A stretch of 64,000 nt of DNA. Origin: JAHJBR01 sp040757035 (GTDB lineage Archaea; Micrarchaeota; Micrarchaeia; Anstonellales; Bilamarchaeaceae). The position numbers were made by a program, and so were the translations under genes. The DNA is taken from assembly GCA_040757035.1 (NCBI GenBank), contig JBFLYM010000001.1, positions 1 to 64,000 on the forward strand, in the 5' to 3' direction. The first letter of the stretch is position 1; each line of letters starts with the position of its first letter. This document shows, piece after piece, positions 40,548 to 49,883 of the stretch. The notes below the pieces were generated by a model. It did not search any database. It was not told the DNA's origin and was given only the letters and a program-made list of their open reading frames with translations.

Positions 40548-41828
40548 TTACAAAGTAATTTTATCTCCGCGCTTCGGTGCGATCGCGTTGTAGCCCATTT
40601 CTTTGAGTTCAGTGGCAAAGTTTTCAGAGCATTCTTTATCTCCATGCACGCAGATAATTTTATCCGGATTGGTTTCGTTTATAAGATTCATTAAGTCGCT
40701 TCTTCCTGCATGTGCTGAAAAATCAAAATATTCAATCGGAAGTTCAACTTCAAGCAGATTGTTGTCAACACGAAGTTGTCCTCTGTTTTGCAAAAGCCAG
40801 CCGTTTGTACCTTCTATACAATAGCCGGAGAAAATTATTTTAGACTTGCGGTTGAGATAATTTATATAATTCAATACCGGACCGCCTTCCATCATTCCTG
40901 CTGTTGAAATTATTACGCTTCCTCCGGCGTTTGCGTTCTTTCTATCCCGAATACTTTCAACAAACGTAATCGTTTCAACATCTTTAATAAATTCTTCTGG
41001 ATCGTTAAGATATTTTTTATATTTCATGTATACGCGCGTCACTTCTTTTGACATTCCATCTAGATAGATAGGTATGTCTTTGTGATGCGCTCTGATTATT
41101 CTTATGAGTTCCTGGCTTCGTCCAACCGCAAATGCAGGGCATAAAACAGTGCCTCCTTGACCGACAGTTTCACGAATTTCATCTGCAAATCTTTTTTCAA
41201 GGTTGTGCCTTTCAGGATGCTCTCTATTTGCGTAAGTACTTTCCAATATAAGCGCGTCCACTTTTTCTTTTATTGGCTTTGCGCCAGAGTGCAATCTGGT
41301 CTTTTCTTTTTTGAAATCACCGCTATAAAGAATACGTTTTTTGTTGTATTTGATATCTATCATTGCTGCGCCTGATATATGCCCTGCATCATGAAACTCA
41401 AATAATGTTTCGCCAACGCTAACCCAATGTTCATACATGAGCGGATGCCAACACTTAAGGGCTTTCTTATAATGCGAATTGCTCCATTGAAGTTCTTTTT
41501 TTTGTATTTTCATGCTGTCTTTCCATAGAATATCCGCTATGTCATAAGTTGGAGGCGTACCGTACCATGGAATTTTTGAAAAGGTATAAATATTTGGTAC
41601 AAATCCAGCGTGATCCAAATGCGCATGACTTATAAACGCCGCATCCAATCTTATGTTTTCTACGTTTTTTTCTATATCCTCTATTTTCATAGGATAACTT
41701 GGTTTTCCTGTCTCGCCAAAAAGTTTTACTCCATAATCCAGTAGTACGCGTCTATTACCCGTTTGAAGCAGAAACGCGCTTCTTCCAACTTCACAGCTAG
41801 CACCGAGACAATGTAAATTTACGCTCAT
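40548..41828 (-). CDS. Beta-CASP metallo-beta-lactamase RNase (aCPSF2-like)
   Basis: Archaeal CPSF73-related nuclease for RNA processing or decay. Zinc motifs are SHAHLDHAG (HxHxDH), then HDAGHISGAA and LYSGDFK; the beta-CASP part has LILESTYANREHPER, CPAFAVGRSQELI, STAGMMEGGPVLNYI, FSGYCIEGTNGWLL and DFSAHAGRSDLMNLI, ending in CVHGDKE. 426 aa with no N-terminal KH domains, so it matches the shorter aCPSF2/aRNase class rather than aCPSF1, the archaeal termination factor. Confidence 0.9.
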   Translation of the reverse strand: MSVNLHCLGASCEVGRSAFLLQTGNRRVLLDYGVKLFGETGKPSYPMKIEDIEKNVENIRLDAAFISHAHLDHAGFVPNIYTFSKIPWYGTPPTYDIADILWKDSMKIQKKELQWSNSHYKKALKCWHPLMYEHWVSVGETLFEFHDAGHISGAAMIDIKYNKKRILYSGDFKKEKTRLHSGAKPIKEKVDALILESTYANREHPERHNLEKRFADEIRETVGQGGTVLCPAFAVGRSQELIRIIRAHHKDIPIYLDGMSKEVTRVYMKYKKYLNDPEEFIKDVETITFVESIRDRKNANAGGSVIISTAGMMEGGPVLNYINYLNRKSKIIFSGYCIEGTNGWLLQNRGQLRVDNNLLEVELPIEYFDFSAHAGRSDLMNLINETNPDKIICVHGDKECSENFATELKEMGYNAIAPKRGDKITL

Positions 41829-41994
41829 ATAATACCTTAATATAATCTTGACATAATAATCTTGACAAATCTCAATATAATAACTAAATAGATGAGAAAT
41901 AAATAGATAAGTGTTAATTATTTGGACACTATTATTTAAGCGCTTCCATTTTATAAATTCTTGGCTGAAAATAAAAAATGACCGCTATGGAGTA

Positions 41995-42396
41995 ATGATC
42001 GCTATGGGATATAAGAAATATGAAGAACATGAAGAATGCGAAATTTGCGGAAAAAAGAACGCTATATATTTAATTTATGTTGAAGGAGCGCAGATGAATT
42101 CATGCGGAGAATGCGCGCATGGGGCAAAGATAATTTCTCAGCTTAATGAGCAAAGCCCTAACGCTTCTCTGGTTTCGCATAGGACAAAAACCGAAGAAGA
42201 GGAAATCGTAGATGAATATGGAAAAATAATAAAAAAAGCGCGGGAAAAACTGGGTCTAAGTTCCAAACAACTCGCGCTTAAAATAGCCGAAAAGGCGAAT
42301 TATTTGGAACATGTGGAAAAAGAGACTTGTCTTCCCTCGCTCGCTTTGGCGCGCAAATTGGAAAAATTTCTAAAAATAAAACTTATTGAAAAATAA
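41995..42396 (+). CDS. Multiprotein bridging factor 1 (aMBF1)
   Basis: N-terminal zinc ribbon CEICGKKN ... NSCGECAHGA and C-terminal Cro/CI helix-turn-helix (DEYGKIIKKAREKLGLSSKQLALKIAEKANYLEHVEKETCLPSLALARKLEKFLKIKLIE). That combination is archaeal MBF1, a protein linked to transcription and ribosomes. Start at 41995 or 42004; the longer upstream frame has no homology and a TATA-like TTATAAAT lies at 41951. The FEN1 gene follows after a short gap. Confidence 0.88.
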   Translation: MIAMGYKKYEEHEECEICGKKNAIYLIYVEGAQMNSCGECAHGAKIISQLNEQSPNASLVSHRTKTEEEEIVDEYGKIIKKAREKLGLSSKQLALKIAEKANYLEHVEKETCLPSLALARKLEKFLKIKLIEK

Positions 42397-42413
42397 TAAA
42401 AAAAGTGAATTTT

Positions 42414-43451
42414 ATGGGCGTAGAGTTGGGCGAAATAATTCCAAAGCATCCGATAACGCTTGAAGCGCTAAGCGGAAAAATAATTGCTTTAGACGCGTTC
42501 AATATACTTTATCAATTTCTTGCGTCGGTGCGGCAAGAAGATGGAAATCCGCTAATGGATTTTAAGGGCAGGCCTACAGGTCATCTCTCTGGTTTGTTTT
42601 ATCGCAATGCGCGATTTATAGAAAACGGAATAAAACCGATATATGTTTTTGATGGCGAACCTCCTGAATTCAAAAAAAAAGAAATCGCGCGCAGAAAAGA
42701 AGCGAAAAAAGAGGCCGAAGCAAAATGGCGTGAAGCTTTGGATTACGAGCAAATAAAAGATGCGCAGAAATTTGCGAAGGCAACGAGCAAATTAACTCCT
42801 GAAATGATAGATGAGGCAAAGCAGTTGCTTTCAATATTGGGTATACCATATATAAATGCTCCGAGCGAAGGCGAAGCCCAGTCCGCATATATGGTAAAAA
42901 AAAACATTGCCTATGCATCGGCTTCACAAGATTATGATTCGCTTTTGTTCGGAGCGCCGCGTTTTATCAGAAATCTTTCTGTTACAGGTAAAAGAAAGGT
43001 TCCGCGACAAGATCGCTATATTCTTGTTGAACCAGAAGAAATAATTTTTAACGAAGTTCTTTCATCTCTTCAAATTACTCACGAGCAGCTTATTTTGATG
43101 GGTATAATGTGCGGTACCGATTTCAACCCTGGGATAAAAAAAATCGGGCCAAAAACAGCACTTAAAATAGTAAAGGAGCATAAAAATCTCTCTGAAGTAA
43201 AATTGTATGTAAAAACAAAATACGCGTATGAATTTGAAGGTGATATAGAAACGATTTTTGAATTTTTTTTAAACCCTCCAACGCTTGGTTGCGGCAAAAT
43301 AGTATTTGGAGAGATTAATACAGCAGCGGCTATCCATCTTTTGGTTGAAGAACACGATTTTTCTGATGAGCGAGTTGAACGCGTACTTGCAGAAATAGAA
43401 AAATCGTATAAAGAAAAAGGTGCGCAGAGAAAGATAGATGATTTTATTTAG
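42414..43451 (+). CDS. fen: Flap endonuclease 1
   Basis: Removes 5' flaps in replication and repair. MGVELGEII at the start (Gly2 enters the active site, so the ATG at 42414 is used rather than the GTG nine bases upstream), ALDAFNILYQFLASVR, YVFDGEPPEFKKKEIARRKEAKKEA, the helical arch, SEGEAQSAYMVKK, ASASQDYDSLLFGAP, MGIMCGTDFNPGIKKIGPKTALKIVKEH. It ends QRKIDDFI, a PCNA-interaction (PIP-box-like) motif. 345 aa is normal. Confidence 0.96.
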   Translation: MGVELGEIIPKHPITLEALSGKIIALDAFNILYQFLASVRQEDGNPLMDFKGRPTGHLSGLFYRNARFIENGIKPIYVFDGEPPEFKKKEIARRKEAKKEAEAKWREALDYEQIKDAQKFAKATSKLTPEMIDEAKQLLSILGIPYINAPSEGEAQSAYMVKKNIAYASASQDYDSLLFGAPRFIRNLSVTGKRKVPRQDRYILVEPEEIIFNEVLSSLQITHEQLILMGIMCGTDFNPGIKKIGPKTALKIVKEHKNLSEVKLYVKTKYAYEFEGDIETIFEFFLNPPTLGCGKIVFGEINTAAAIHLLVEEHDFSDERVERVLAEIEKSYKEKGAQRKIDDFI

Positions 43452-43548
43452 CTTTTATTTAGCTTTTGTTTGGTTTTTATTTAACTTTGATTTATATTCA
43501 ACTTTGATTTATCCGAAGACTTATTTATACTATAAGCCATCCAACCAT

Positions 43549-45243
43549 CTATTTCCATTTTTCTACATCCGCAGTTCTAACCTTCATTGGAAGTATAAAT
43601 TTTCTTCCGTCAAAAAGTCGTATTATGCACTCGCGTGGATGCAGTTTTATGAACATTTCTCGTTTCGCTTCTTCCAATTCGCTTGGAGTAATGCGCTTCT
43701 TAAAAAACTCTTCAACTTTGATTTCCATCATTGAACTCAATAAACGTGCATCTTCTCTTGTAACGCGGAACGAAATAATATTGCGCGTATTACTTATAAG
43801 CGCATCAAGCACAACTTTAGAAATTTGCCCAAGATATTGCCCTGATACATAAACAAAAAGATTGAATTTTCTGGTTTCTGCGAGTATATCTTTCACGACG
43901 CGCGTTTCTACAACCGGGAATTCATCAATTACAAGAACGGTTGGCTTTGTGAGCTTTTCGCTTATTGCAAGCAAATACATTTGGTTGATTATCGCGCCAG
44001 CAAAAAATTTAATTATTTTTCTTCCAAAAAAGTGCGGGTTAAACGAAATTATTGTGATTGGGTTTTCAGCTACAAGATCCGCGAGCTTCTCAAGTTTTCT
44101 TTCTTTGCCCAAATAGAGTAAATATTCACCTATAAAATTGATTACTGGAAGTATTGCATCGTTAAAATGATGCATGTAGATATCTTGAAATTCTTCGTCA
44201 AAGAATCTTCGAACTTCACTATTGTCACAACGCGAGCTAAATTCAGTTCTTTTACTTGAATCTGTAAGTAGAAGACTGATATTTTCAAGCGTAAGCTCAT
44301 CTATTGTAGCAAGAAGATGTACAGAATAAAATACCACTCTTTCAGCATATTTATTTTCTTGCGCCATCACTGAAACAATAAGCTGTGAAATAAGTTGTGT
44401 AACAAGCGGACTCTTTTCCTTACCAACATCCAATGGTTCAATGTAATTGTGTACGTAGTCCACTACTTTTTCATGCTCAAAAATTTTTGAAAATTCACTG
44501 TGCGGATCTATCACTATTAACCGCGCTTCATTTCCATACTTTTTCTTGATTGCCTTTATTTGTATTTCAAGCAATTTGGTTTTTCCGCTCCCCGAAGTCC
44601 CGGTAAGTATGGTATGCTGAAGTGCGCTAAAATTGTCCAAACCTATTTTAATTGTATCATACTCAAAAATAGGGTCCGCACCTGTGATATTTATTGCTTT
44701 TGGAATGGGATCAAGAAGTTCAATATAAAAAGTTGGGTTTTTCTCCAAATCAATCTCAAAAAATTTGGTTGGATTGCCGATGAATATATGTCCTCTTCTT
44801 CCATCTCTATCTGTGGTATTTCCCATTCCATAAAATTTACCAAATATTTTTATTATTTTTATCTTTATCTCTTCTATATTTTCCTTAACCAAAAGATCAA
44901 AAAAATTTGTTTTTTCATCTATCATTAGATAAAAATTGAACGAAAAATTGCTTTTTATAAATTCCACTTCCTTAGAATATTCATCCATCCTAAATGGAAA
45001 AAAGAGTGGCGCTTGTGAATACATATTATCTTTATCTTCTATAAATATCTTGATTGTGGTACCATATCTCTTTATTGCAAGTTTAAGTCCGCTCAACGAT
45101 AGAAAATCAGATGTGTCTATCCCCATGAAAGGAATCCTTCTCTTTATTAGATTATTAAAAAATTTGACATAATCTTCTTTGGTTATCTTTTCAGTATATA
45201 TAGAAAGTTCAAGATATTTTCTCTGTTTTTTTGAAATTACCAT
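43549..45243 (-). CDS. VirB4/HerA-superfamily ATPase (CedB-like)
   Basis: Central P-loop HTILTGTSGSGKTKLLEIQI (around residue 225), Walker B TVLVIDEFPVVETRVVKDIL followed by arginine-rich FNLFVYVSGQYLGQI and SNTRNIISFRVTREDARLL. This is the FtsK/HerA branch that includes VirB4 and archaeal CedB. The N-terminal 190 residues are alpha/beta and unassigned, with IFIGNPTKFFEIDL before the ATPase. No NurA gene, the usual HerA repair partner, is adjacent. A VirB2/VirB6/VirB4-N-like operon lies 11 kb away at 56.6-58.7 kb and may be its partner. Start at ATG 45243. Confidence 0.78.
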   Translation of the reverse strand: MVISKKQRKYLELSIYTEKITKEDYVKFFNNLIKRRIPFMGIDTSDFLSLSGLKLAIKRYGTTIKIFIEDKDNMYSQAPLFFPFRMDEYSKEVEFIKSNFSFNFYLMIDEKTNFFDLLVKENIEEIKIKIIKIFGKFYGMGNTTDRDGRRGHIFIGNPTKFFEIDLEKNPTFYIELLDPIPKAINITGADPIFEYDTIKIGLDNFSALQHTILTGTSGSGKTKLLEIQIKAIKKKYGNEARLIVIDPHSEFSKIFEHEKVVDYVHNYIEPLDVGKEKSPLVTQLISQLIVSVMAQENKYAERVVFYSVHLLATIDELTLENISLLLTDSSKRTEFSSRCDNSEVRRFFDEEFQDIYMHHFNDAILPVINFIGEYLLYLGKERKLEKLADLVAENPITIISFNPHFFGRKIIKFFAGAIINQMYLLAISEKLTKPTVLVIDEFPVVETRVVKDILAETRKFNLFVYVSGQYLGQISKVVLDALISNTRNIISFRVTREDARLLSSMMEIKVEEFFKKRITPSELEEAKREMFIKLHPRECIIRLFDGRKFILPMKVRTADVEKWK

Positions 45244-45281
45244 AGGATAACACAAATATATTTATAGTATAAACATTTAAA

Positions 45282-45806
45282 TTATCTTCCTAAAAGCCTG
45301 TTGCTCATTATTTCGCGCCTGTATTTCGCCAAATCATTAAAGATATGAGTAAGTTGTGCGCCATCTATAATATTGTTTATTGCTTTTTCAGTATATAAAA
45401 TTGTGTCTAAAGGCGCAATTATTCCTATCGTTCGTTCATATATTGAAATTTTACAATCTGTAGCAGCTTCTATTTCATTTTTCATTTTTCCTTCTTCGCC
45501 TATTATGCGTCCCTTTATTCTTTTGAGATCATTTTTGCTTTTGCATATCTCTTTCAAATCTATAAATTTTGATGCATAGTTTTCATTAAGTAATTTTTCT
45601 GCATCGCGCGGTTCGAAGCCGAAACCAATGGATTTTATTACATCCATAAGAAAGAATTCATCGGCACTTTCGCCAGTAATTTCAACGGCTCCATCATCAT
45701 TGATTTTGATGCTGGTTTTTGTGAGTAGTTCAAGTCTTTTTTTGGTTTCGCCATTTACACCCAAAAGCACTCTAATACGTTCAATTGGAATTTTTATTAT
45801 TTCCAT
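45282..45806 (-). CDS. KH-domain RNA-binding protein, Pno1/Dim2 homologue
   Basis: Two KH units: the first with IERIRVLLGVNGETKKRLELLTKTSIKIND, the second with KRIKGRIIGEEGKMKNEIEAATDCKISIYERTIGIIA (GxxG loops GVNG and GEEG). Archaeal Dim2/Krr1 proteins bind 16S rRNA 3' end during small-subunit maturation. 174 aa, normal length. Only 44 bases separate its ATG from divergent pth2. Confidence 0.93.
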   Translation of the reverse strand: MEIIKIPIERIRVLLGVNGETKKRLELLTKTSIKINDDGAVEITGESADEFFLMDVIKSIGFGFEPRDAEKLLNENYASKFIDLKEICKSKNDLKRIKGRIIGEEGKMKNEIEAATDCKISIYERTIGIIAPLDTILYTEKAINNIIDGAQLTHIFNDLAKYRREIMSNRLLGR

Positions 45807-45850
45807 GCAATTTATAAATTCGCATGAAATTATTAATCTATGGGAATTTT

Positions 45851-46261
45851 ATGGGAATTTTGAATAAACTCAAAATAAAAAATTTAGAGCTTAAAGAAAC
45901 GTTTAAACAGACGCTTAAACAGGCAATAGTAGTCCGAACAGATTTAAAGATGGGTAAAGGAAAATTAGGCGCGCAAATAGCACATGCTTCGCTATCGGCA
46001 TATTTAAATGCAAAACAATTAGATCCAGAATTAACCGAAAAATGGATTAACGAAGGAATGAAAAAAATTGTCCTTAAAGTAAACAATGAAAGTGAACTTT
46101 TTCTTTATTTTAAACAGGCAACGGATATTGATCTTCCTGTAGCGATGATATACGATGCCGGGCTTACACAGATTAAGAGTGGAAGTGCGACTTGTTTTGG
46201 GATAGGACCATCAAATACAGATAAAATAAATAAAATAGTGGGAAAACTCAAGTTATTATAA
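45851..46261 (+). CDS. pth2: Peptidyl-tRNA hydrolase, archaeal Pth2 type
   Basis: LKQAIVVRTDLKMGKGKLGAQIAHASLSAYL opens the domain, followed by KKIVLKVNNESELFLYFKQA, DLPVAMIYDAGLTQIKSGSATCFGIGP and NKIVGKL at the end. Frees stalled peptidyl-tRNAs. I start at 45851 because TTTATAAATT at 45811-45820 is a TATA box that would place transcription just upstream; an ATG at 45824 would overlap that promoter. About 25 residues precede the core. Confidence 0.93.
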   Translation: MGILNKLKIKNLELKETFKQTLKQAIVVRTDLKMGKGKLGAQIAHASLSAYLNAKQLDPELTEKWINEGMKKIVLKVNNESELFLYFKQATDIDLPVAMIYDAGLTQIKSGSATCFGIGPSNTDKINKIVGKLKLL

Positions 46262-46289
46262 CAAACCAAATTTCAACTTTAGCATAAAA

Positions 46290-47642
46290 TCAACTCTCCT
46301 TGACAATTCTCTCAGCATCAAATAATAAAACATCATTGCTTTCCTTTATTGTGAACCCCTTCTTACTAAATAAAACCCATTTTATTGGTTTCTTTGTTTT
46401 CAACACCTTCGCCGATTGTTTCAGATGCTCAAGCTCCTTTTCGCCTATCTCATTATCGCTCCATTTACACTCTCCTAAATAAAGCGATTTATCCGTCTCA
46501 ATAACCAAATCGAGTTCTCGCTGCTCAAACTTGTCCTTCTCTACTTCAACGTTGCCCCACCACCTGCCGATTTTCGTTACTCGTTCGCCTTTCTTGTTGA
46601 GCCAATCAACTAAAAAGTCGGAACAGAGAAACTCGAATCTTTTGCCGAAAAAATTGTTCAATTCGTTCCTATCTGGCGCGATGGTCTTTCCATAAACGTA
46701 ACTAAACCAGAACGCGAGTAAATTGTCCTTTATAATATATATACCTTTTTTGCTTCGATAGATATTTTGGCCAAAAGGCACAACCCGTTCTATCAATTTG
46801 AAATCATTTTGCAGAGATTGAATGTATTTTGAGAGTGTGGTTTGGAGTGCGCCCATTTTATTTGCTATTTCGCCAGTAGAAACCAAGCCATTTCCAATTG
46901 CCTCAAGTATCGAAAAATATTTTTTATATGCTGCTCCGAATTCCTGTCGTAGGATATCTTGGCCTTCTTCTCTCAATTGTCCAATACCAAAAAACAGATT
47001 CTCCGCTTTCTTTATTGATGGATTATTCAGAAGCTCATAGAGCTCATAGTAATATGGGATGCCGCCAAAAATGCAATAGTTTTCAATTTGCTTTTCTGGA
47101 TTAGAAATCCCCAAATCACGCTGAATAGCCCAAATCACCCCTGCTTTAAGTGGCTGCAATATAAATTTCAGCGTTGCTCTGTTGAAAAGGGGTGCCTTTC
47201 GTTTTGTGAAAATTTTATCCATCATACTGACGTAAGAACCAGAAAGTATGAGTATTTTATTCGTCTTTTCCTTATGGATTTCCCAGAGTCTTTGCAACTC
47301 GTACGGTATGGCTGGATTGATTTCTAAGGAGTTGGAGAATTCATCTATGCATAATATCCTATCCTTTGAATTGGTAAAGAAATAGCCAAGCGCTTCCTTA
47401 ACTGTATTGAACGTAGGTTTATAGCTGGCAGTAGCAAAAAGTTCAGCGAAGTCGGCCGCACACTGTTTTTCTTCTTTTGGGACTATTAAGATTTCCAATC
47501 CTTTGTTCTTAGCCAAAAATTCTTTCACAAGCCGACTCTTGCCGACTCTTCTTCTGCCGCTTATCACTATAATAGCCGAACCAAAATGTACCACTGTTTC
47601 TTGCAATGCTTTGAGTTCTTCGTCTCGATTATAAAACTTCAT
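46290..47642 (-). CDS. Archaeal ATPase with DUF234 domain
   Basis: MKFYNRDEELKALQE and the P-loop VISGRRRVGKSRLVKEF, Walker B ILCIDEFSNSLEINPAI, ILSGSYVSMMDKIF and GGIPYYYELYE mark the archaeal STAND-like ATPase family. A winged helix (STGEIANKMGALQTTLSKYIQSLQNDF) leads to the nuclease-like DUF234 domain with RELDLVIETDKSLYLGECKW. Function unknown; often encoded in mobile or defence-rich DNA. GGTGAATAAT precedes the ATG at 47642. Confidence 0.88.
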   Translation of the reverse strand: MKFYNRDEELKALQETVVHFGSAIIVISGRRRVGKSRLVKEFLAKNKGLEILIVPKEEKQCAADFAELFATASYKPTFNTVKEALGYFFTNSKDRILCIDEFSNSLEINPAIPYELQRLWEIHKEKTNKILILSGSYVSMMDKIFTKRKAPLFNRATLKFILQPLKAGVIWAIQRDLGISNPEKQIENYCIFGGIPYYYELYELLNNPSIKKAENLFFGIGQLREEGQDILRQEFGAAYKKYFSILEAIGNGLVSTGEIANKMGALQTTLSKYIQSLQNDFKLIERVVPFGQNIYRSKKGIYIIKDNLLAFWFSYVYGKTIAPDRNELNNFFGKRFEFLCSDFLVDWLNKKGERVTKIGRWWGNVEVEKDKFEQRELDLVIETDKSLYLGECKWSDNEIGEKELEHLKQSAKVLKTKKPIKWVLFSKKGFTIKESNDVLLFDAERIVKES

Positions 47643-47721
47643 ATTATTCACCAATAAGAACTTTATATTATCTTATCCGTCAATAGCCGTCAATAGGAAT
47701 TTTATATTATCCATCAATAGG

Positions 47722-47742
47722 ATTATCCTATGGTAGGATAAT
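47722..47742. promoter_or_regulatory. Palindrome upstream of DUF234 ATPase gene
   Basis: ATTATCCTA-TGG-TAGGATAAT has perfect 9-bp arms about 80 bases before the ATPase start. CCGTCAATA is repeated in tandem between it and the gene (about 47680-47696). It may be an operator of this gene. Confidence 0.45.
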
Positions 47743-47831
47743 ATAAATATTAAATATTAGATAATAGAATAATTATTTAAACATTGTGTTCAAAATCCAA
47801 ATTATTGTGCTCAAAATTCGAATTGTTGTAC

Positions 47832-49151
47832 TTAAATTCCGAATCCTTTCATTCCTCCACCGCTCATAAATCGTTCCATCTGTTTTCTGAATCCGCGATT
47901 TTTTTGGAACAAATTTATCATTTTTTTCATTTTTTCAAACTCGTTCAAAAAACTTTTCACATCCTGCGAAGAACATCCGGCGCCTTTCGCAACCCTTTCT
48001 ATGCGCGAAGTGCTCTTGCGCAAAAGCGACGGGTCTTTTCTTTCCGCCTTTGTCATTGAATTAATCATTTGTTCATATTTTTTTATTTTTTCTTCTCCAT
48101 TTTGAAGCATTTCTTTTGGTATATCGCTTAGACCCATCATTCTAAAAATATTGCTGAACGGACCCATTTTTCTTGCGGCTTTGAGTTGCTTATAAAAATT
48201 TTCTATTGTCAATTTATCATTTTCCATCTCTGCGAGCGCTTCTTCTTCATGAATTTTTTCTATTCTTTCTATAAGACCTTTTATATCTGGCATACCGAGC
48301 AATGTTCCAACAAATCTTTTTGCTTCGTAAATTTCAAAATCATCTATTTTTTCGCCAATACCAATGAACGCAATTTTTGCCTTTGTTGCAGCAACGGCTG
48401 AAAGCGCGCCGCCTCCTTTTCCGCTTCCATCCATCTTCGTTATTATAACTCCTGTAAGAGGAGAAATTGAAGAAAATTGTTCCGCTTGTCTTCCAGCAAT
48501 TTGTCCGATATCTGCATTGAGCACTAAATAAGTTTCATCTGGGCGCAGCATAAGCACTATTTCATTTAATTCAGACGCGAGTTTCTCATCAAATGCGCTT
48601 CTTCCTGCGGAATCAACAATAATGATGTTTTCTTTTGCTTCTCTGAGCGCGTTTTCAACAACTTTTGAAGCAATTTTCTCGCCAGGTGTTGTATAAAATC
48701 GTACACCTATTCTTTCACTAAGTTGCTTTAATTGTTCTTGCGCTGCCGGTCTTTCTACATCAGCTCCTACCAAAGCGACCGAAAACCCGCGAGATTTATA
48801 GAAATAAGCGATTTTGCTGCATGTCGTGGTTTTTCCGCATCCGTATAATCCAAGTAAAAGAATTTTATGATTGTCCATACGCGGTTGATAATTTTCTCCC
48901 ATTAACCCAACAAGTTCGTCATATACAACTTTTAATACGTGCTCACGAAGCGTGAGCGCCTCCATTTTTTCAGCATGAAGCGCGCGCCGTTCTATTTTTT
49001 TGGAGAGTTCAAAAACTAATTTTACATTTACATCGCTTGAAATAAATATGCGCTGAAGCTCTTTTATTAATTCATTTACCGCGGCTTCATCAACAATTGG
49101 CAAATTGACTATTTTTGCGAGTGCATCTCTAAGTTTTTTTCCTAAATCCAT
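47832..49151 (-). CDS. srp54: Signal recognition particle GTPase SRP54
   Basis: N domain, then G domain with LLGLYGCGKTTTCSKIA, VGADVERPAAQEQLKQL, VDSAGRSAFDEKL, TKMDGSGKGGGALSA and GIGEKIDDFEIYEAKRFVGTLLGMPDI, then the M domain ending in the Met/Gly-rich MEKFMSGGG-like tail. Binds 7S RNA and targets nascent membrane proteins. 439 aa is typical. The neighbouring coiled-coil gene is upstream on the same strand. Confidence 0.96.
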   Translation of the reverse strand: MDLGKKLRDALAKIVNLPIVDEAAVNELIKELQRIFISSDVNVKLVFELSKKIERRALHAEKMEALTLREHVLKVVYDELVGLMGENYQPRMDNHKILLLGLYGCGKTTTCSKIAYFYKSRGFSVALVGADVERPAAQEQLKQLSERIGVRFYTTPGEKIASKVVENALREAKENIIIVDSAGRSAFDEKLASELNEIVLMLRPDETYLVLNADIGQIAGRQAEQFSSISPLTGVIITKMDGSGKGGGALSAVAATKAKIAFIGIGEKIDDFEIYEAKRFVGTLLGMPDIKGLIERIEKIHEEEALAEMENDKLTIENFYKQLKAARKMGPFSNIFRMMGLSDIPKEMLQNGEEKIKKYEQMINSMTKAERKDPSLLRKSTSRIERVAKGAGCSSQDVKSFLNEFEKMKKMINLFQKNRGFRKQMERFMSGGGMKGFGI

Positions 49152-49193
49152 AAATTTTTTCCTAAATCAACAAATTTTTATTAAATCAACAAA

Positions 49194-49724
49194 TTAGTCT
49201 TCCTTCTCAAAAACAGCTATATCCGCAAGTGCCATCATATGATTGTTGCTTTTCGTTTTCATGGCTGTCCCCTCCTTTTTACTTGCGCGCAATTCCTCAT
49301 AATATTCATTAAGTTCATCTCTTATCTTTTTGAGCTCAGAATCTACAACAACAATCTCCCTTTGTAGATACGTGATATCTTCATCAACAAGATGTTTTTT
49401 TTGTCTTGCCCTTTCGACATCTGAAACTTTTGCGAGTTCGTTTTCAATTTTCTTTACTTCCCTTACCAAATCTCGTTCTATTTTAGGGGTATACGCTTGT
49501 GTTGAGATAGTAAATTCAAGTTGCCTATGTTTTTTTCTTAGCAAATCTATCCTTATGTGTTTGGTTTGTTCAAGAAAAGGTTCAAGGGCCTTTTGTTCGT
49601 ATTGTTTATATTTAAGCCTATTGTTGAGTCGCATTATCTTTTTTATGAGTTCTGCTTTTTTATTTTTCAAACTATTGATGTATGCTTCCGTATCCTTAAG
49701 TAAATTGATATCTTCAATATCCAT
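49194..49724 (-). CDS. Coiled-coil protein, 176 aa
   Basis: Almost the entire length is predicted-looking coiled coil with heptad-like Leu/Ile spacing (YINSLKNKKAELIKKIMRLNNRLKYKQYEQK ... VREVKKIENELAKVSDVERARQKKHL). This is the appearance of a conserved archaeal coiled-coil family of unknown function. It precedes srp54 by about 40 bases on the same strand, so shared transcription is likely. Confidence 0.65.
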   Translation of the reverse strand: MDIEDINLLKDTEAYINSLKNKKAELIKKIMRLNNRLKYKQYEQKALEPFLEQTKHIRIDLLRKKHRQLEFTISTQAYTPKIERDLVREVKKIENELAKVSDVERARQKKHLVDEDITYLQREIVVVDSELKKIRDELNEYYEELRASKKEGTAMKTKSNNHMMALADIAVFEKED

Positions 49725-49883
49725 TAAACCACGTAAAAAATCAACATAAAAAAATTAATTATTAATTATTTTGGATGATATGCTTTAAAAATATACATCC
49801 TTAATTTTTATTAAGTGTTGCCTTTAATTATTTACTTTTAATTATATTCGCTTTTATTATTTTAACTAAAATACAATGATAAT

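Noticed and set aside
43549..45243. HerA of the HerA-NurA end-resection pair
   Set aside because: Possible, but no nurA is adjacent and the VirB2/VirB6/VirB4-N-like operon gives a better partner; kept as a VirB4/HerA-superfamily ATPase with the alternative open.
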